Assembly (NCBI RefSeq): GCF_028682475.1
Contig: NZ_JANHLE010000006.1
Span: forward strand, 62,001 to 126,000
Direction of reading: 5' to 3'
Source: Pseudomonas putida
GTDB taxonomy: Bacteria; Pseudomonadota; Gammaproteobacteria; Pseudomonadales; Pseudomonadaceae
DNA length: 64,000 nucleotides
Made by a program: the position numbers and the translations under genes
Notes under the pieces: model-generated
What the model was told of the DNA's origin: nothing
The model's input: the letters and a program-made list of their open reading frames with translations, nothing else
The model's database searches: none
Shown here: positions 55,553-64,000 of the stretch, in pieces
Layout of the letters: each line of letters starts with the position of its first letter
How positions within the stretch are numbered: the stretch's first letter is position 1

Positions 55553-56758
55553 ATGTTCCAGCCTTCCCCCTGGCGCGCTGATTTTCCAGCCATCGCCGCT
55601 CTGCAACGGCAGCACCAGACCTACCTGGACAACGCTGCTACCACGCAAAAACCGCAACTTCTGCTCGATGCCTTGAGCCATTACTACGGTCACGGTGCTG
55701 CCAATGTGCACCGCGCCCAACACCTTCCCGGTGCGCTGGCCACCCAGGCCTTCGAGCGCAGCCGGGAAAAAGTCGCTGGCTGGCTGAACGCCACCGATAC
55801 CCAGCAGATCGTCTTCACCCATGGCGCAACCTCGGCGTTGAACCTGCTGGCCTACGGTCTTGAAGGGCTGTTCGAAGCGGGCGATGAAATCGCCATCAGC
55901 GCCCTGGAGCACCACGCCAACCTGCTGCCCTGGCAGCAACTGGCCCAGCGTCGTCAGCTCAAGCTGGTGATTCTGCCGCTGGACAACCGCGGCTTGATCG
56001 ACCTTGAGCTGGCCCTGCAGCTGATTGGCCCGCGCACCCGCCTGCTGGCGGTCAGCCAGCTGTCCAACGTGCTGGGAGCCTGGCAACCGCTGGCGCCGTT
56101 GCTGGCCCACGCCAATGCCCAAGGTGCGTTGACCGTGGTCGACGGTGCCCAGGGCGTAGTGCATGGCCGCCAGGACATGCAGCAACTGGGCTGCGACTTC
56201 TACGTGTTCTCCAGCCACAAACTGTACGGCCCGGACGGTGTCGGCGTGCTTTATGGCCGCACTGAAGCGCTGGCACGCCTGCGCCACTGGCAGTTCGGTG
56301 GCGAGATGGTCCAGGAAGCCGATTACCACAACGCCAGCTTCCGCCCTGCGCCGCTGGGCTTCGAAGCCGGCACCCCGCCCATCGCCAGCGTCATCGGCCT
56401 GGGCGCAACCCTCAACTACCTCGCCTCGCTCGATGCGAACGCTGTTGCCGAACATGAAGCGGGCTTGCATCGCAGCCTGTTGCGCGGCCTGAACGATCGC
56501 GAAGGCATTCGTCTGCTGGGTCAACCGCAACTGGCCCTGGCCAGCTTCGTGGTCGAAGGGGTACACAATGCCGACCTCGCCCATATGCTCACCGAGCAAG
56601 GCATCGCCGTGCGTGCCGGACACCACTGCGCCATGCCGCTGCTGAAAAGCTTCGGGCTGGACGGCGCGATTCGGGTTTCCCTGGCGCTGTACAACGACTC
56701 CGACGACCTGCAATGCTTCTTCGAGGCGCTGGATCAAGCCCTGGAGCTGCTGCGATGA
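55553..56758 (+). CDS. csdA: Cysteine desulfurase CsdA
   Basis: A 401-residue class-V PLP enzyme that takes sulfur from cysteine. YLDNAATTQKP opens the fold. The PLP Lys is in FYVFSSHKLYGPDGVGVLYG. The persulfide Cys is in VRAGHHCAMPLL, with the SufS/CsdA-type loop rather than the long IscS loop. The ATGA overlap with csdE makes the sulfur-donor/acceptor pair obvious. An upstream gap of about 54 bases separates it from dapD. Confidence 0.96.
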   Translation: MFQPSPWRADFPAIAALQRQHQTYLDNAATTQKPQLLLDALSHYYGHGAANVHRAQHLPGALATQAFERSREKVAGWLNATDTQQIVFTHGATSALNLLAYGLEGLFEAGDEIAISALEHHANLLPWQQLAQRRQLKLVILPLDNRGLIDLELALQLIGPRTRLLAVSQLSNVLGAWQPLAPLLAHANAQGALTVVDGAQGVVHGRQDMQQLGCDFYVFSSHKLYGPDGVGVLYGRTEALARLRHWQFGGEMVQEADYHNASFRPAPLGFEAGTPPIASVIGLGATLNYLASLDANAVAEHEAGLHRSLLRGLNDREGIRLLGQPQLALASFVVEGVHNADLAHMLTEQGIAVRAGHHCAMPLLKSFGLDGAIRVSLALYNDSDDLQCFFEALDQALELLR

Positions 56759-57165
56759 GCCTGCCGGTCAACGCCCAGGACGCGCTCAACAGCTTCGAAC
56801 AGGCATCGGGCTGGGAGCAACGGGCGCGCTTGCTGATGCAATGGGGTGAGCGTCTGGCGCCCTTGAGCGAGTCAGAAAAGTCCGAAGCCAACCGTGTGCA
56901 TGGCTGTGAAAGCCAGGTCTGGCTGGTGGCCGAACAGCAGGACGGTCAGTGGCGCTTCAAAGGTGCCAGCGATGCGCGGATCATTCGTGGCTTGCTGGCG
57001 TTGCTGCTGATCCGGGTCGAGGGTTTGTCGAGCAGCGAGCTGCAGCAACTGGACCTGCCCGGCTGGTTCAACCAGCTGGGCCTCGGCCGCCAGCTCTCGC
57101 CCTCACGCAGCAATGGCCTGAACGCCGTGCTGCAGCGCATGGCTCAGCTGGCCGCGGGCACCTGA
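56755..57165 (+). CDS. csdE: Sulfur acceptor protein CsdE (SufE family)
   Basis: A 136-residue SufE-like protein that receives persulfide from CsdA. The acceptor Cys is in ANRVHGCESQVWLVAEQQ, and the helical core ARIIRGLLALLLIRVEG matches the family. The start ATG overlaps the csdA stop. Its 3' end overlaps the convergent tcdA gene by 22 bases. Confidence 0.95.
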   Translation: MSLPVNAQDALNSFEQASGWEQRARLLMQWGERLAPLSESEKSEANRVHGCESQVWLVAEQQDGQWRFKGASDARIIRGLLALLLIRVEGLSSSELQQLDLPGWFNQLGLGRQLSPSRSNGLNAVLQRMAQLAAGT

Positions 57166-57965
57166 GCCTTGCGCTCGGAGGGCCGGCGAGCGCCGGCCAC
57201 CAGTTTTTCCACCGCTTTGCTGGCGGCGACCATGCCGAAGGTCGCCGTCACCATCATCACCGCGCCAAAGCCACCCGAGCAGTCGAGCTTGACGCCCTCA
57301 CCGACGAAACTTTTCTGCAGGCAGACGCTGCCGTCGCCTTTGGGATAGCGCAACTGTTCGGTAGAGAACACGCAAGGCACGCTGTAGTTACGCGTCACCG
57401 TGCGGGAAAAGCCGTAATCACGGCGCAAGGTCGAACGCACCCGCGAAGCCAGCGGGTCGTTGAAGGTCTTGTTCAGGTCGGCGACACGGATCTGTGTCGG
57501 GTCGATCTGCCCGCCGGCACCACCGGTGCTGATGATGGTGACCTTGTGCCGCTTGCACCAGCCGATGAGCGCGGCCTTGGCCATGACACTGTCGATACAG
57601 TCGATCACACAGTCGATGTGCTCGCCGATGTACTCGGGCAGGGTTTCCTTGGTGACGAAGTCCACTACCGCATGCACCTTGCACGCCGGGTTGATCGCGC
57701 GCAGGCGCTCGGCCATGACCTCGGCCTTGGCACGCCCGATATTCCCTTCCATGGCATGCAACTGGCGGTTGGTGTTGCTGACGCAGACGTCATCGAGGTC
57801 GAACAGCGAGATTTCGCCGACGCCGCTACGCGCCATGGCTTCAGCCGCCCACGTGCCGACACCGCCAATGCCGACGATCGCCACATGGGCCTCGCGCAGG
57901 CGCTGCAGACCGCTGTCACCGTATAACCGGGCAACACCGGCAAAGCGTGGATCATCTGTACTCAT
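57144..57965 (-). CDS. tcdA: tRNA threonylcarbamoyladenosine dehydratase TcdA (CsdL)
   Basis: A 273-residue E1/ThiF-like enzyme that cyclises t6A37 in tRNA to ct6A using ATP. The nucleotide-binding VAIVGIGGVGTWAAEAMARSG and the CIDSVMAKAALIGWC region are typical. It is functionally tied to CsdA-CsdE, its genomic neighbours, which in E. coli deliver sulfur to it. The start MSTDDPRFAG has GGGG seven bases upstream; an ATG two codons earlier is too close to it. Confidence 0.95.
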   Translation of the reverse strand: MSTDDPRFAGVARLYGDSGLQRLREAHVAIVGIGGVGTWAAEAMARSGVGEISLFDLDDVCVSNTNRQLHAMEGNIGRAKAEVMAERLRAINPACKVHAVVDFVTKETLPEYIGEHIDCVIDCIDSVMAKAALIGWCKRHKVTIISTGGAGGQIDPTQIRVADLNKTFNDPLASRVRSTLRRDYGFSRTVTRNYSVPCVFSTEQLRYPKGDGSVCLQKSFVGEGVKLDCSGGFGAVMMVTATFGMVAASKAVEKLVAGARRPSERKAQVPAAS

Positions 57966-58254
57966 GGCCATACCCCGAAAAAACCGGCGCGCATTATAGG
58001 CCTGTTGAGGCCCGATGCCATCCTGCTTCGGACCAGTCACCCTGTACGAATTAGTAAAGTCGGTTGTAATCCTGCTTTAATGTGCCAGGCAATCCCTAGT
58101 CCTGGACGACAACAGCACGGGCCTAAGAACTTCAACACCTGAAGACAATCTAACCCTTGCCGCCAGCCTGTTCCTACACAGCATAGGCGGACACAGAGCA
58201 GGATCCACGCCCTGTGGCGCTTGCCCGGTCTACCTTTCGGAACCCGAACTATCT
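57966..58254. promoter_or_regulatory. Divergent intergenic region tcdA / ndvB-type gene
   Basis: About 290 bases with no gene. It must carry both promoters. A relatively AT-rich stretch (58035-58085) lies near the middle, but no motif was recognised with confidence. Confidence 0.35.
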
Positions 58255-60846
58255 ATGTCATCGCGTAAATTTGGTATCAACCTGGTGATAGTCATGGCCA
58301 TCGCCGCGCTATTCACCGGGTTCTGGGCGCTGATCAACCGCCCGGTTTCCGCCCCTGACTGGCCGGAGCAGATTTCCGGCTTTTCCTACTCGCCGTTCCG
58401 CCTCGGAGAAAGCCCGCAAAAGGGCCAATACCCGACCGAGGACGAACTGCGCCAGGACCTCGAACAACTGAGCAAGCTGACCGACAGTATTCGTATCTAT
58501 ACCGTCGAAGGCACCCAGGCCGATATTCCGCGTCTGGCCGAGGAGTTCGGCCTGCGGGTGACCCTCGGGGTATGGATCAGCCCGGACCTTGAGCGTAACG
58601 AGCGGGAAATCCAGAAAGCCATCGAACTGGCCAACAGCTCGCGCAGTGTCGTGCGGGTGATGGTCGGCAACGAAGCGCTGTTCCGTGAAGAAATCACCCC
58701 CGAAGCGCTGATCCAGTACCTCGACCGGGTGCGCGCCGCAGTGAAAGTACCGGTGACCACCAGTGAACAGTGGCACATCTGGAAAGAGCACCCGGAGCTG
58801 GCCAAACACGTCGACCTGGTGGCCGCGCATATCCTGCCGTACTGGGAATTCATCCCGATGAAGGATGCCGGCCAGTTCGTCCTCGACCGTGCCCGCGACC
58901 TGAAACAGCTGTTCCCGCGCAAACCGTTGCTGCTCTCCGAAGTCGGCTGGCCCAGCAACGGGCGCATGCGTGGCGGTGCCGACGCCACCCCGGCCGACCA
59001 GGCCATTTACCTGCGTACCCTGGTCAACAAGCTCAACCGCCAGGGGTACAACTACTTCGTCATCGAAGCCTATGACCAGCCGTGGAAGGCCAGCGACGAA
59101 GGCTCGGTCGGCGCTTACTGGGGCGTGTTCAACGCCGCCCGCCAGCAAAAATTCAACTTCGAAGGCCCGGTAGTGGCCATTCCGCAGTGGCGCGTGCTGG
59201 CGGTGGGTTCGGTGGTGCTGGCGATGCTCTCGCTGACCCTGCTGCTGATCGACGGCTCGGCCCTGCGTCAGCGTGGCCGCACCTTCCTGACCTTTATCGC
59301 CTTCCTCTGCGGTTCGGTGCTGGTGTGGATCGGCTACGACTACAGCCAGCAGTACAGCACCTGGTTCAGCCTGACCGTGGGCTTTTTGCTCGCACTCGGC
59401 GCGCTCGGGGTGTTTATCGTGTTGCTGACCGAAGCCCATGAACTGGCCGAGGCGGTGTGGATTCACAAGCGCCGCCGCGAATTCCTGCCGGTCCAGGCCG
59501 ACAGCGCCTACCGGCCGAAAGTCTCGGTGCATGTGCCGTGCTACAACGAACCACCGGAGATGGTCAAACAGACCCTCAACGCCCTGGCGGCGCTGGATTA
59601 TCCGGACTACGAAGTGTTGATCATCGACAACAACACCAAGGATCCGGCGGTCTGGGAACCGATCAAGGCGCATTGCGAGATGCTCGGCGAGCGCTTCAAG
59701 TTCTTCCACGTCTCGCCCCTGGCCGGTTTCAAGGGTGGCGCGCTGAACTACCTGATCCCGCACACCGCCAAGGATGCCGAAGTGATCGCGGTGATCGACT
59801 CGGACTACTGCGTGGACCGCAACTGGCTCAAGCACATGGTCCCGCACTTCAGTGACCCGAAGATCGCCGTGGTGCAATCGCCGCAGGACTATCGCGACCA
59901 GAACGAAAGCACCTTCAAGAAGCTGTGCTACAGCGAATACAAGGGCTTCTTCCATATCGGCATGGTCACCCGCAACGACCGCGACGCGATCATCCAGCAC
60001 GGCACTATGACCATGACCCGGCGTTCGGTACTCGAAGAGCTGGGCTGGGCTGACTGGTGTATCTGTGAAGATGCCGAGCTTGGCTTGCGAGTGTTCGAGA
60101 AAGGCTACTCGGCGGCGTACTCCCACGAGAGCTATGGCAAGGGCCTGATGCCCGACACCTTCATCGACTTCAAGAAGCAGCGCTTCCGCTGGGCCTACGG
60201 CGCCATCCAGATCATCAAGCGCCATGCCGCCAGCCTGATGCGCGGCAAAGACTCGGAGCTCACCCGTGGCCAGCGCTATCACTTCCTGGCCGGCTGGTTG
60301 CCGTGGATTGCCGATGGCATGAACATCTTCTTCACCGTTGGCGCCCTGCTCTGGTCGGCGGCGATGATCATCGTGCCGCATCGGGTCGATCCGCCGCTGC
60401 TGATCTTCGCCATTCCGCCGCTGGCGCTGTTCGTGTTCAAGGTCGGCAAGATTGTGTTCCTCTACCGCCGCGCGGTCGGGGTCAATCTGAAGGACGCTTT
60501 TGCCGCGGCGTTGGCCGGTCTTGCCCTGTCGCACACCATTGCCAAGGCGGTGCTGTACGGCTTCTTCACCAGCAGCATTCCGTTCTTCCGCACGCCGAAG
60601 AACGCCGACAGCCATGGTTTGCTGGTGGCGCTTTCCGAAGCCCGCGAAGAGCTGTTCATCATGTTGCTGCTGTGGAGTGCTGCGGCTGGCATCTACCTGG
60701 TTCAGGGGTTGCCGAGCAATGACATGCGCTTCTGGGTGACCATGCTGCTGGTGCAGTCGCTGCCGTACCTGGCGGCGCTGATCATGGCCATGCTGTCGTC
60801 GCTGCCCAAGCCGGTGGATGCTGCCCAGCCCGCCCAGGCCTCCTGA
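58255..60846 (+). CDS. ndvB: NdvB-type glucan synthase: GH17-like domain fused to GT2 glycosyltransferase
   Basis: An 863-residue inner-membrane protein. After an N-terminal membrane anchor (8-28), residues 40-310 form a GH17-like beta-glucanase/transglycosylase domain with Glu140 in MVGNEALF and Glu229 in LLLSEVGWPSNG as likely catalytic pair. Membrane segments at 312-332, 343-360 and 371-392 lead to a cytosolic GT2 domain: VPCYNEPP (428), DSD (515-517), ED (605-606) and QRFRW (642-646). More membrane segments follow to the C-terminus. The layout and the place before dapE match P. aeruginosa ndvB (PA1163), which makes periplasmic cyclic beta-1,3-glucan linked to biofilm tolerance. The product in this strain is inferred. 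Confidence 0.88.
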   Translation: MSSRKFGINLVIVMAIAALFTGFWALINRPVSAPDWPEQISGFSYSPFRLGESPQKGQYPTEDELRQDLEQLSKLTDSIRIYTVEGTQADIPRLAEEFGLRVTLGVWISPDLERNEREIQKAIELANSSRSVVRVMVGNEALFREEITPEALIQYLDRVRAAVKVPVTTSEQWHIWKEHPELAKHVDLVAAHILPYWEFIPMKDAGQFVLDRARDLKQLFPRKPLLLSEVGWPSNGRMRGGADATPADQAIYLRTLVNKLNRQGYNYFVIEAYDQPWKASDEGSVGAYWGVFNAARQQKFNFEGPVVAIPQWRVLAVGSVVLAMLSLTLLLIDGSALRQRGRTFLTFIAFLCGSVLVWIGYDYSQQYSTWFSLTVGFLLALGALGVFIVLLTEAHELAEAVWIHKRRREFLPVQADSAYRPKVSVHVPCYNEPPEMVKQTLNALAALDYPDYEVLIIDNNTKDPAVWEPIKAHCEMLGERFKFFHVSPLAGFKGGALNYLIPHTAKDAEVIAVIDSDYCVDRNWLKHMVPHFSDPKIAVVQSPQDYRDQNESTFKKLCYSEYKGFFHIGMVTRNDRDAIIQHGTMTMTRRSVLEELGWADWCICEDAELGLRVFEKGYSAAYSHESYGKGLMPDTFIDFKKQRFRWAYGAIQIIKRHAASLMRGKDSELTRGQRYHFLAGWLPWIADGMNIFFTVGALLWSAAMIIVPHRVDPPLLIFAIPPLALFVFKVGKIVFLYRRAVGVNLKDAFAAALAGLALSHTIAKAVLYGFFTSSIPFFRTPKNADSHGLLVALSEAREELFIMLLLWSAAAGIYLVQGLPSNDMRFWVTMLLVQSLPYLAALIMAMLSSLPKPVDAAQPAQAS

Positions 60847-60856
60847 ACTACCCCCT

Positions 60857-60928
60857 GGTGGGAGCGGGCTTGCCCCGCGATTGCGATCTGCCAGCCACAT
60901 CGCATCGCGGGGCAAGCCCGCTCCCACC
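60857..60928. repeat. REPIN, second subtype, after the ndvB-type gene
   Basis: Two inverted copies of a REP unit with the core GCGGGGCAAGCCCGCTCCCA, separated by 22 bases. The core differs from the GCCGGCAAGGCCGGC type at 19.3 and 26.0 kb, so at least two REP families are active in this genome. It sits between two genes of the same direction. Confidence 0.85.
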
Positions 60929-61025
60929 GGGGGACTGGTTCCCACCGGCCACCCTCATCTGATCGATTTGCTATAAGATAACGCCCCTCGAATTCGTGCC
61001 CTGCCTTGCCCCCGGAGTTCCTTCA

Positions 61026-62177
61026 ATGACGGCCCCAGCCGACCTCTCGCCTACCCTAGAACTGGCCTGCGACCTGATCCGTCGCCCCTCGGTAACCCCG
61101 GTCGACGCCGACTGCCAGAAACAGATGATGCAGCGCTTGGGCGATGCCGGTTTCATGCTGGAGCCGATGCGTATCGAAGACGTCGACAACTTCTGGGCCA
61201 CCCACGGCACCCAGGAAGGTCCGGTGCTGTGCTTTGCCGGTCACACCGACGTAGTCCCCACCGGCCCGGTGCAAGCCTGGCAGAACGATCCGTTCGATGC
61301 CCTGATCGATGCCGACGGCATGCTTTGTGGCCGTGGCGCGGCCGACATGAAAGGCAGCCTGGCGGCCATGGTCGTGGCCACCGAGCGCTTCGTCGCCGAT
61401 TACCCGAACCATCGCGGCAAGGTCGCGTTTCTGATCACCAGTGACGAAGAAGGCCCGGCCCACCACGGCACCAAGGCCGTCATCGAACGCCTGGCCGCGC
61501 GCAAGGAGCGCCTGGACTGGTGCATCGTCGGCGAACCGTCGAGCACCAGCCTGGTCGGCGATGTGGTCAAAAACGGCCGTCGCGGCTCGCTCGGCGCCAA
61601 GCTGACGGTGCGCGGCGTGCAGGGCCATGTGGCCTATCCGCACCTGGCCAGGAACCCGATCCACCTGGCCGCCCCGGCGCTGGCAGAACTGGCCGCCGAG
61701 CATTGGGACGAAGGCAACGCCTTCTTCCCGCCGACCAGCTTCCAGATTTCCAACCTCAACTCCGGCACCGGCGCTACCAACGTCGTGCCGGGTGAGCTGA
61801 CGGCGCTGTTCAACTTCCGTTTTTCCACCGAGTCGACCGTCGAAGGCCTGCAAGCCCGTGTCGCGGCGATCCTCGACAAGCACCAGCTGGACTGGCACGT
61901 AGACTGGGCGCTGTCCGGCCTGCCGTTCCTGACCGAGCCGGGTGACCTGCTCGACGCGGTGTCGGCCAGCATCAAGGCGGTCACCGGTCGCGAAACCAAA
62001 GCGTCGACCAGCGGCGGCACCTCCGATGGCCGTTTCATTGCCACCCTCGGCACTCAGGTGGTCGAACTGGGCCCGGTCAACGCCACCATTCACCAGGTCA
62101 ACGAGCGGATTCTGGCCAGTGACCTCGATGTGCTGACCGAGATCTACTACCAGACCCTGACCCGGTTGCTCGCCTGA
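61026..62177 (+). CDS. dapE: Succinyl-diaminopimelate desuccinylase
   Basis: A 383-residue dinuclear zinc enzyme releasing LL-diaminopimelate. Metal ligands His73 and Asp75 are in [26 protein letters not shown] and [13 protein letters not shown] follow, and [10 protein letters not shown] is near the C-terminus. CGGAGTTCC precedes the ATG and TATAAG upstream could be a -10. It overlaps rlmA by one base. Confidence 0.97.
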   Translation: MTAPADLSPTLELACDLIRRPSVTPVDADCQKQMMQRLGDAGFMLEPMRIEDVDNFWATHGTQEGPVLCFAGHTDVVPTGPVQAWQNDPFDALIDADGMLCGRGAADMKGSLAAMVVATERFVADYPNHRGKVAFLITSDEEGPAHHGTKAVIERLAARKERLDWCIVGEPSSTSLVGDVVKNGRRGSLGAKLTVRGVQGHVAYPHLARNPIHLAAPALAELAAEHWDEGNAFFPPTSFQISNLNSGTGATNVVPGELTALFNFRFSTESTVEGLQARVAAILDKHQLDWHVDWALSGLPFLTEPGDLLDAVSASIKAVTGRETKASTSGGTSDGRFIATLGTQVVELGPVNATIHQVNERILASDLDVLTEIYYQTLTRLLA

Positions 62178-62989
62178 TGCTCACCTGCCCACTCTGCAGC
62201 GCAGCCCTGAGTGCGGTCGACAACGGTGTCGCCTGCCCGGCCGGGCACCGTTTCGACCGGGCCCGCCAGGGTTACCTGAACCTGCTGCCGGTGCAGCACA
62301 AGAACAGCCGCGACCCGGGCGACAACCAGGCCATGGTCGAGGCCCGCCGCGACTTTCTCAATGCCGGGCACTATGCCCCGGTCGCCCGTCGCCTGGCTGA
62401 ACTGGCCGCCGAGCGCGCCCCTGCGCGCTGGCTGGATATCGGCTGCGGCGAGGGCTACTACACCGCGCAGATCGCCGAGGCGCTGCCCGCAGCCGACGGC
62501 TATGCCCTGGACATCTCCCGCGAGGCGGTCAAACGTGCCTGCAAACGCAATCCGGCAGTGACCTGGCTGGTGGCGAGCATGGCCCGCGTGCCGCTGGCCG
62601 ATGCCAGCTGCCAGTTCCTCGCCAGTGTCTTCAGCCCTCTCGACTGGCAGGAGGCCCTGCGCCTGCTCGCCCCGGGTGGCGGCCTGATGCGCGTTGGTCC
62701 GACCAACGAGCACCTGATCGAGCTGCGTCACAAGCTCTATGATGAAGTGCGCGACTACGCCGACGACAAGCACCTGGCGCTGGTCCCGGCCGGCATGCAG
62801 CACGCCCACAGCGAAACCCTGAAGTTCAGCCTGAGCCTTGTCGATGGCAAGTCCCGCGCCGACCTGCTGGCCATGACCCCTCATGGCTGGCGTGCCAGCG
62901 CAGAAAAACGCGCCCGCGTCATCGAGCAGGCCGAGCCTTTCGAGGTCACGGTATCGATGCGTTACGATTACTTCGTGCGCCAAGACTGA
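62177..62989 (+). CDS. rlmA: 23S rRNA (guanine(745)-N1)-methyltransferase RlmA
   Basis: A 270-residue SAM-dependent methyltransferase. The N-terminal zinc ribbon is CPLCSAALS with CPAGHRFDRARQGYLNLL. Motif I is WLDIGCGEGYYTAQIAE, and VFSPLDWQEALRLLAPGG gives motif IV-like residues. Its ATG is inside the dapE stop (TGATG), so the two are coupled. Related enzymes methylate G748; substrate choice is inferred from similarity. Confidence 0.92.
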   Translation: MLTCPLCSAALSAVDNGVACPAGHRFDRARQGYLNLLPVQHKNSRDPGDNQAMVEARRDFLNAGHYAPVARRLAELAAERAPARWLDIGCGEGYYTAQIAEALPAADGYALDISREAVKRACKRNPAVTWLVASMARVPLADASCQFLASVFSPLDWQEALRLLAPGGGLMRVGPTNEHLIELRHKLYDEVRDYADDKHLALVPAGMQHAHSETLKFSLSLVDGKSRADLLAMTPHGWRASAEKRARVIEQAEPFEVTVSMRYDYFVRQD

Positions 62990-63007
62990 GCACACCCGGA
63001 GCCCCCC

Positions 63008-63385
63008 ATGCGCCAACCCGATATCGAGATTTACCTCAAAGACGCCGACGTCGACCATAAACAGATCGCTGCCTGGCTCACCGAAGCACTGGGCCCTTGC
63101 AGCGACTGGCAGCAGAAAGGCCAGACCTACAAGTGCAAGGCCGGTAACATTCCGGTTACCTGGTTACCGAAGGCTGTAGGCAAATGGAACAGTCTTTACC
63201 TGGAGAGCGACCAGACTCCGTGGGATGACGACATCGCCTGCGCGCGCGCCGCCTTCGCTGCACTGAACGTCGAAGTACGTTGTGCACCGGGCAGCTGGGT
63301 CGAGGAAGAAGGTGAAGAGGATGCCGATCGCTGGATCCGCATCAGTGCCGACGGTGAAGAGGAAATCACCTGGCGTACCAGCTGA
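63008..63385 (+). CDS. Conserved acidic protein of unknown function
   Basis: A 125-residue soluble protein. I recognise no family. The N-terminal part (IEIYLKDADVDHKQIAAWLTEALG) could be a small alpha/beta unit. A Cys pair (GPCSDWQQKGQTYKCKAGNIP) and several Trp follow, and the end is very acidic (EEEGEEDADRWIRIS). Codon use looks like that of neighbouring genes, so it is a real, resident gene. It follows rlmA by 18 bases and ends at a bidirectional terminator. Confidence 0.75.
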   Translation: MRQPDIEIYLKDADVDHKQIAAWLTEALGPCSDWQQKGQTYKCKAGNIPVTWLPKAVGKWNSLYLESDQTPWDDDIACARAAFAALNVEVRCAPGSWVEEEGEEDADRWIRISADGEEEITWRTS

Positions 63386-63396
63386 AGCCGGCTCTA

Positions 63397-63437
63397 CGAA
63401 AAGGCCCGTCCCGGTCGTCCGGCGACGGGCCTTTTCG
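63397..63437. terminator. Bidirectional terminator
   Basis: A 14-bp perfect stem CGAAAAGGCCCGTC / GACGGGCCTTTTCG with a 13-base loop lies between two convergent genes. T runs are within the stem on each side. Confidence 0.85.
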
Positions 63438-63473
63438 CTGTTGGGCCCAGGCTCAAGGCCCGTGGCCCGGCAC

Positions 63474-63683
63474 TTACAGGCCGATTACATCTTCTGCCTG
63501 CAGGCCTTTCTGGCCCTGCGTCAGACTGTATTCGACCTGCTGCCCTTCGATCAGGGTGCGATGCCCCTCACCGCGAATGGCACGGTAGTGAACGAACACA
63601 TCGGCGCCACCTTCACGCTGAATGAAGCCATAACCTTTGGCGTCATTGAACCACTTTACACTTCCAGTCTCACGAGACGACAT
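63474..63683 (-). CDS. Cold-shock domain protein (CspA family)
   Basis: A 69-residue OB-fold nucleic-acid chaperone. RNP1 is in [11 protein letters not shown] and RNP2 in DVFVHYRAI; the GTVKWFND-like start is GSVKWFND. The [13 protein letters not shown] version of the loop is the Pseudomonas PA1159-type paralogue. The ATG (MSSRETG) is preferred over a GTG two codons earlier. The region upstream is more AT-rich, as often before cold-shock genes. Confidence 0.92.
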   Translation of the reverse strand: MSSRETGSVKWFNDAKGYGFIQREGGADVFVHYRAIRGEGHRTLIEGQQVEYSLTQGQKGLQAEDVIGL

Positions 63684-63904
63684 CTGCACTACTCCGGGTT
63701 TTTATTTTGGAATCGCCTTGCAAGCGGAGGATCACCTTCCCCCGCCGACGCAGCTTGAGGATTACGCCTGCAAGCTGCGGACCGAGTATATGTCAGGCTT
63801 GAAATATTTTTTATGACGGCCCGAGATTTTGCTGAACATGCGCAGATACGTCACACTAACCGGCTGAGCAATTACTCGAAAAACTCACCCAGAGCACACA
63901 CTGT

Positions 63905-64000
63905 ATGACCCGTTCCCCCCTGCGCCGCCTGATCTTTGGCGCCCTGCGTCGCCTGTTGTACCTGTGGGTTCGCTCCGAGACCATCAACCAGTCGTCCTTT
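63905..64000 (+). CDS. plsB: Glycerol-3-phosphate acyltransferase PlsB, N-terminal part (runs off right edge)
   Basis: Only 32 codons are present: [20 protein letters not shown], then [12 protein letters not shown]. This arginine-rich start matches my recollection of the N-terminus of Pseudomonas PlsB, the first acyltransferase of phospholipid synthesis. No stop occurs before the edge. Assignment rests on a short stretch, so moderate confidence. Confidence 0.75.
   Translation, partial: MTRSPLRRLIFGALRRLLYLWVRSETINQSSF

Overview
The window is chromosomal DNA from a Pseudomonas of the P. putida / P. fluorescens type. The evidence is the gene order (mutS-fdxA-rsmZ-rpoS-nlpD-pcm-surE-truD-ispF; ispD-ftsB-eno-kdsA-pyrG; accA-dnaE-rnhB-lpxB-lpxA-fabZ-lpxD-skp-bamA-rseP-dxr-cdsA-uppS-frr-pyrH-tsf-rpsB; map-glnD-dapC; dapD-csdA-csdE; ndvB-dapE), the protein sequences, the high GC content and the Pseudomonas REP palindromes.

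Layout. (1) Positions 1-6.3 kb, minus strand: the proximal half of an R-type tailocin (phage-tail bacteriocin) cluster, in the order holin, small conserved protein, spike gpV, gpW/gp25, gpJ, gpI, tail fibre, fibre chaperone, start of sheath. This is the R-pyocin order, and no capsid or replication gene is visible. (2) 6.3-7.5 kb: the control region, a LexA/CI-like self-cleaving repressor flanked on both sides by clusters of ATGCAT-type half-sites. (3) 7.5-12.1 kb: mutS, fdxA, the small RNA rsmZ with its GacA box and IHF site, and rpoS. (4) 12.2-20.3 kb: nlpD, pcm, surE, truD, ispF, the glutathione-dependent formaldehyde detoxification pair fghA-frmA with a divergent LysR regulator, then ispD and ftsB. 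(5) 20.5-45.3 kb: a long minus-strand run for glycolysis (eno), KDO and CTP synthesis, tilS, fatty-acid start (accA), replication (dnaE), lipid A synthesis, outer-membrane assembly (skp, bamA, rseP), isoprenoid and phospholipid precursors, and translation (frr, pyrH, tsf, rpsB). (6) 45.6-50.4 kb, plus strand: map, glnD, dapC. (7) 50.5-53.8 kb: an accessory island with two tandem astacin-like metallopeptidases and a cation/proton antiporter. (8) 54-64 kb: an ArsC-like protein, dapD, csdA-csdE with convergent tcdA, an NdvB-type glucan synthase, dapE, rlmA, a small acidic protein, a cold-shock protein, and the first codons of plsB.

Most of the window is conserved housekeeping sequence. The accessory material is the tailocin with its operator system, the astacin-like pair and the REPINs. 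The best candidate for an under-described system is the tailocin switch. A repressor whose mRNA may be leaderless has ATGCA half-sites running into its own start codon. The same half-sites sit between the -35 and -10 of the structural promoter. Terminator-like hairpins then punctuate the leader and the operon, and no PrtN-type activator gene lies between promoter and holin. No tRNA, rRNA, CRISPR array or insertion sequence was seen.
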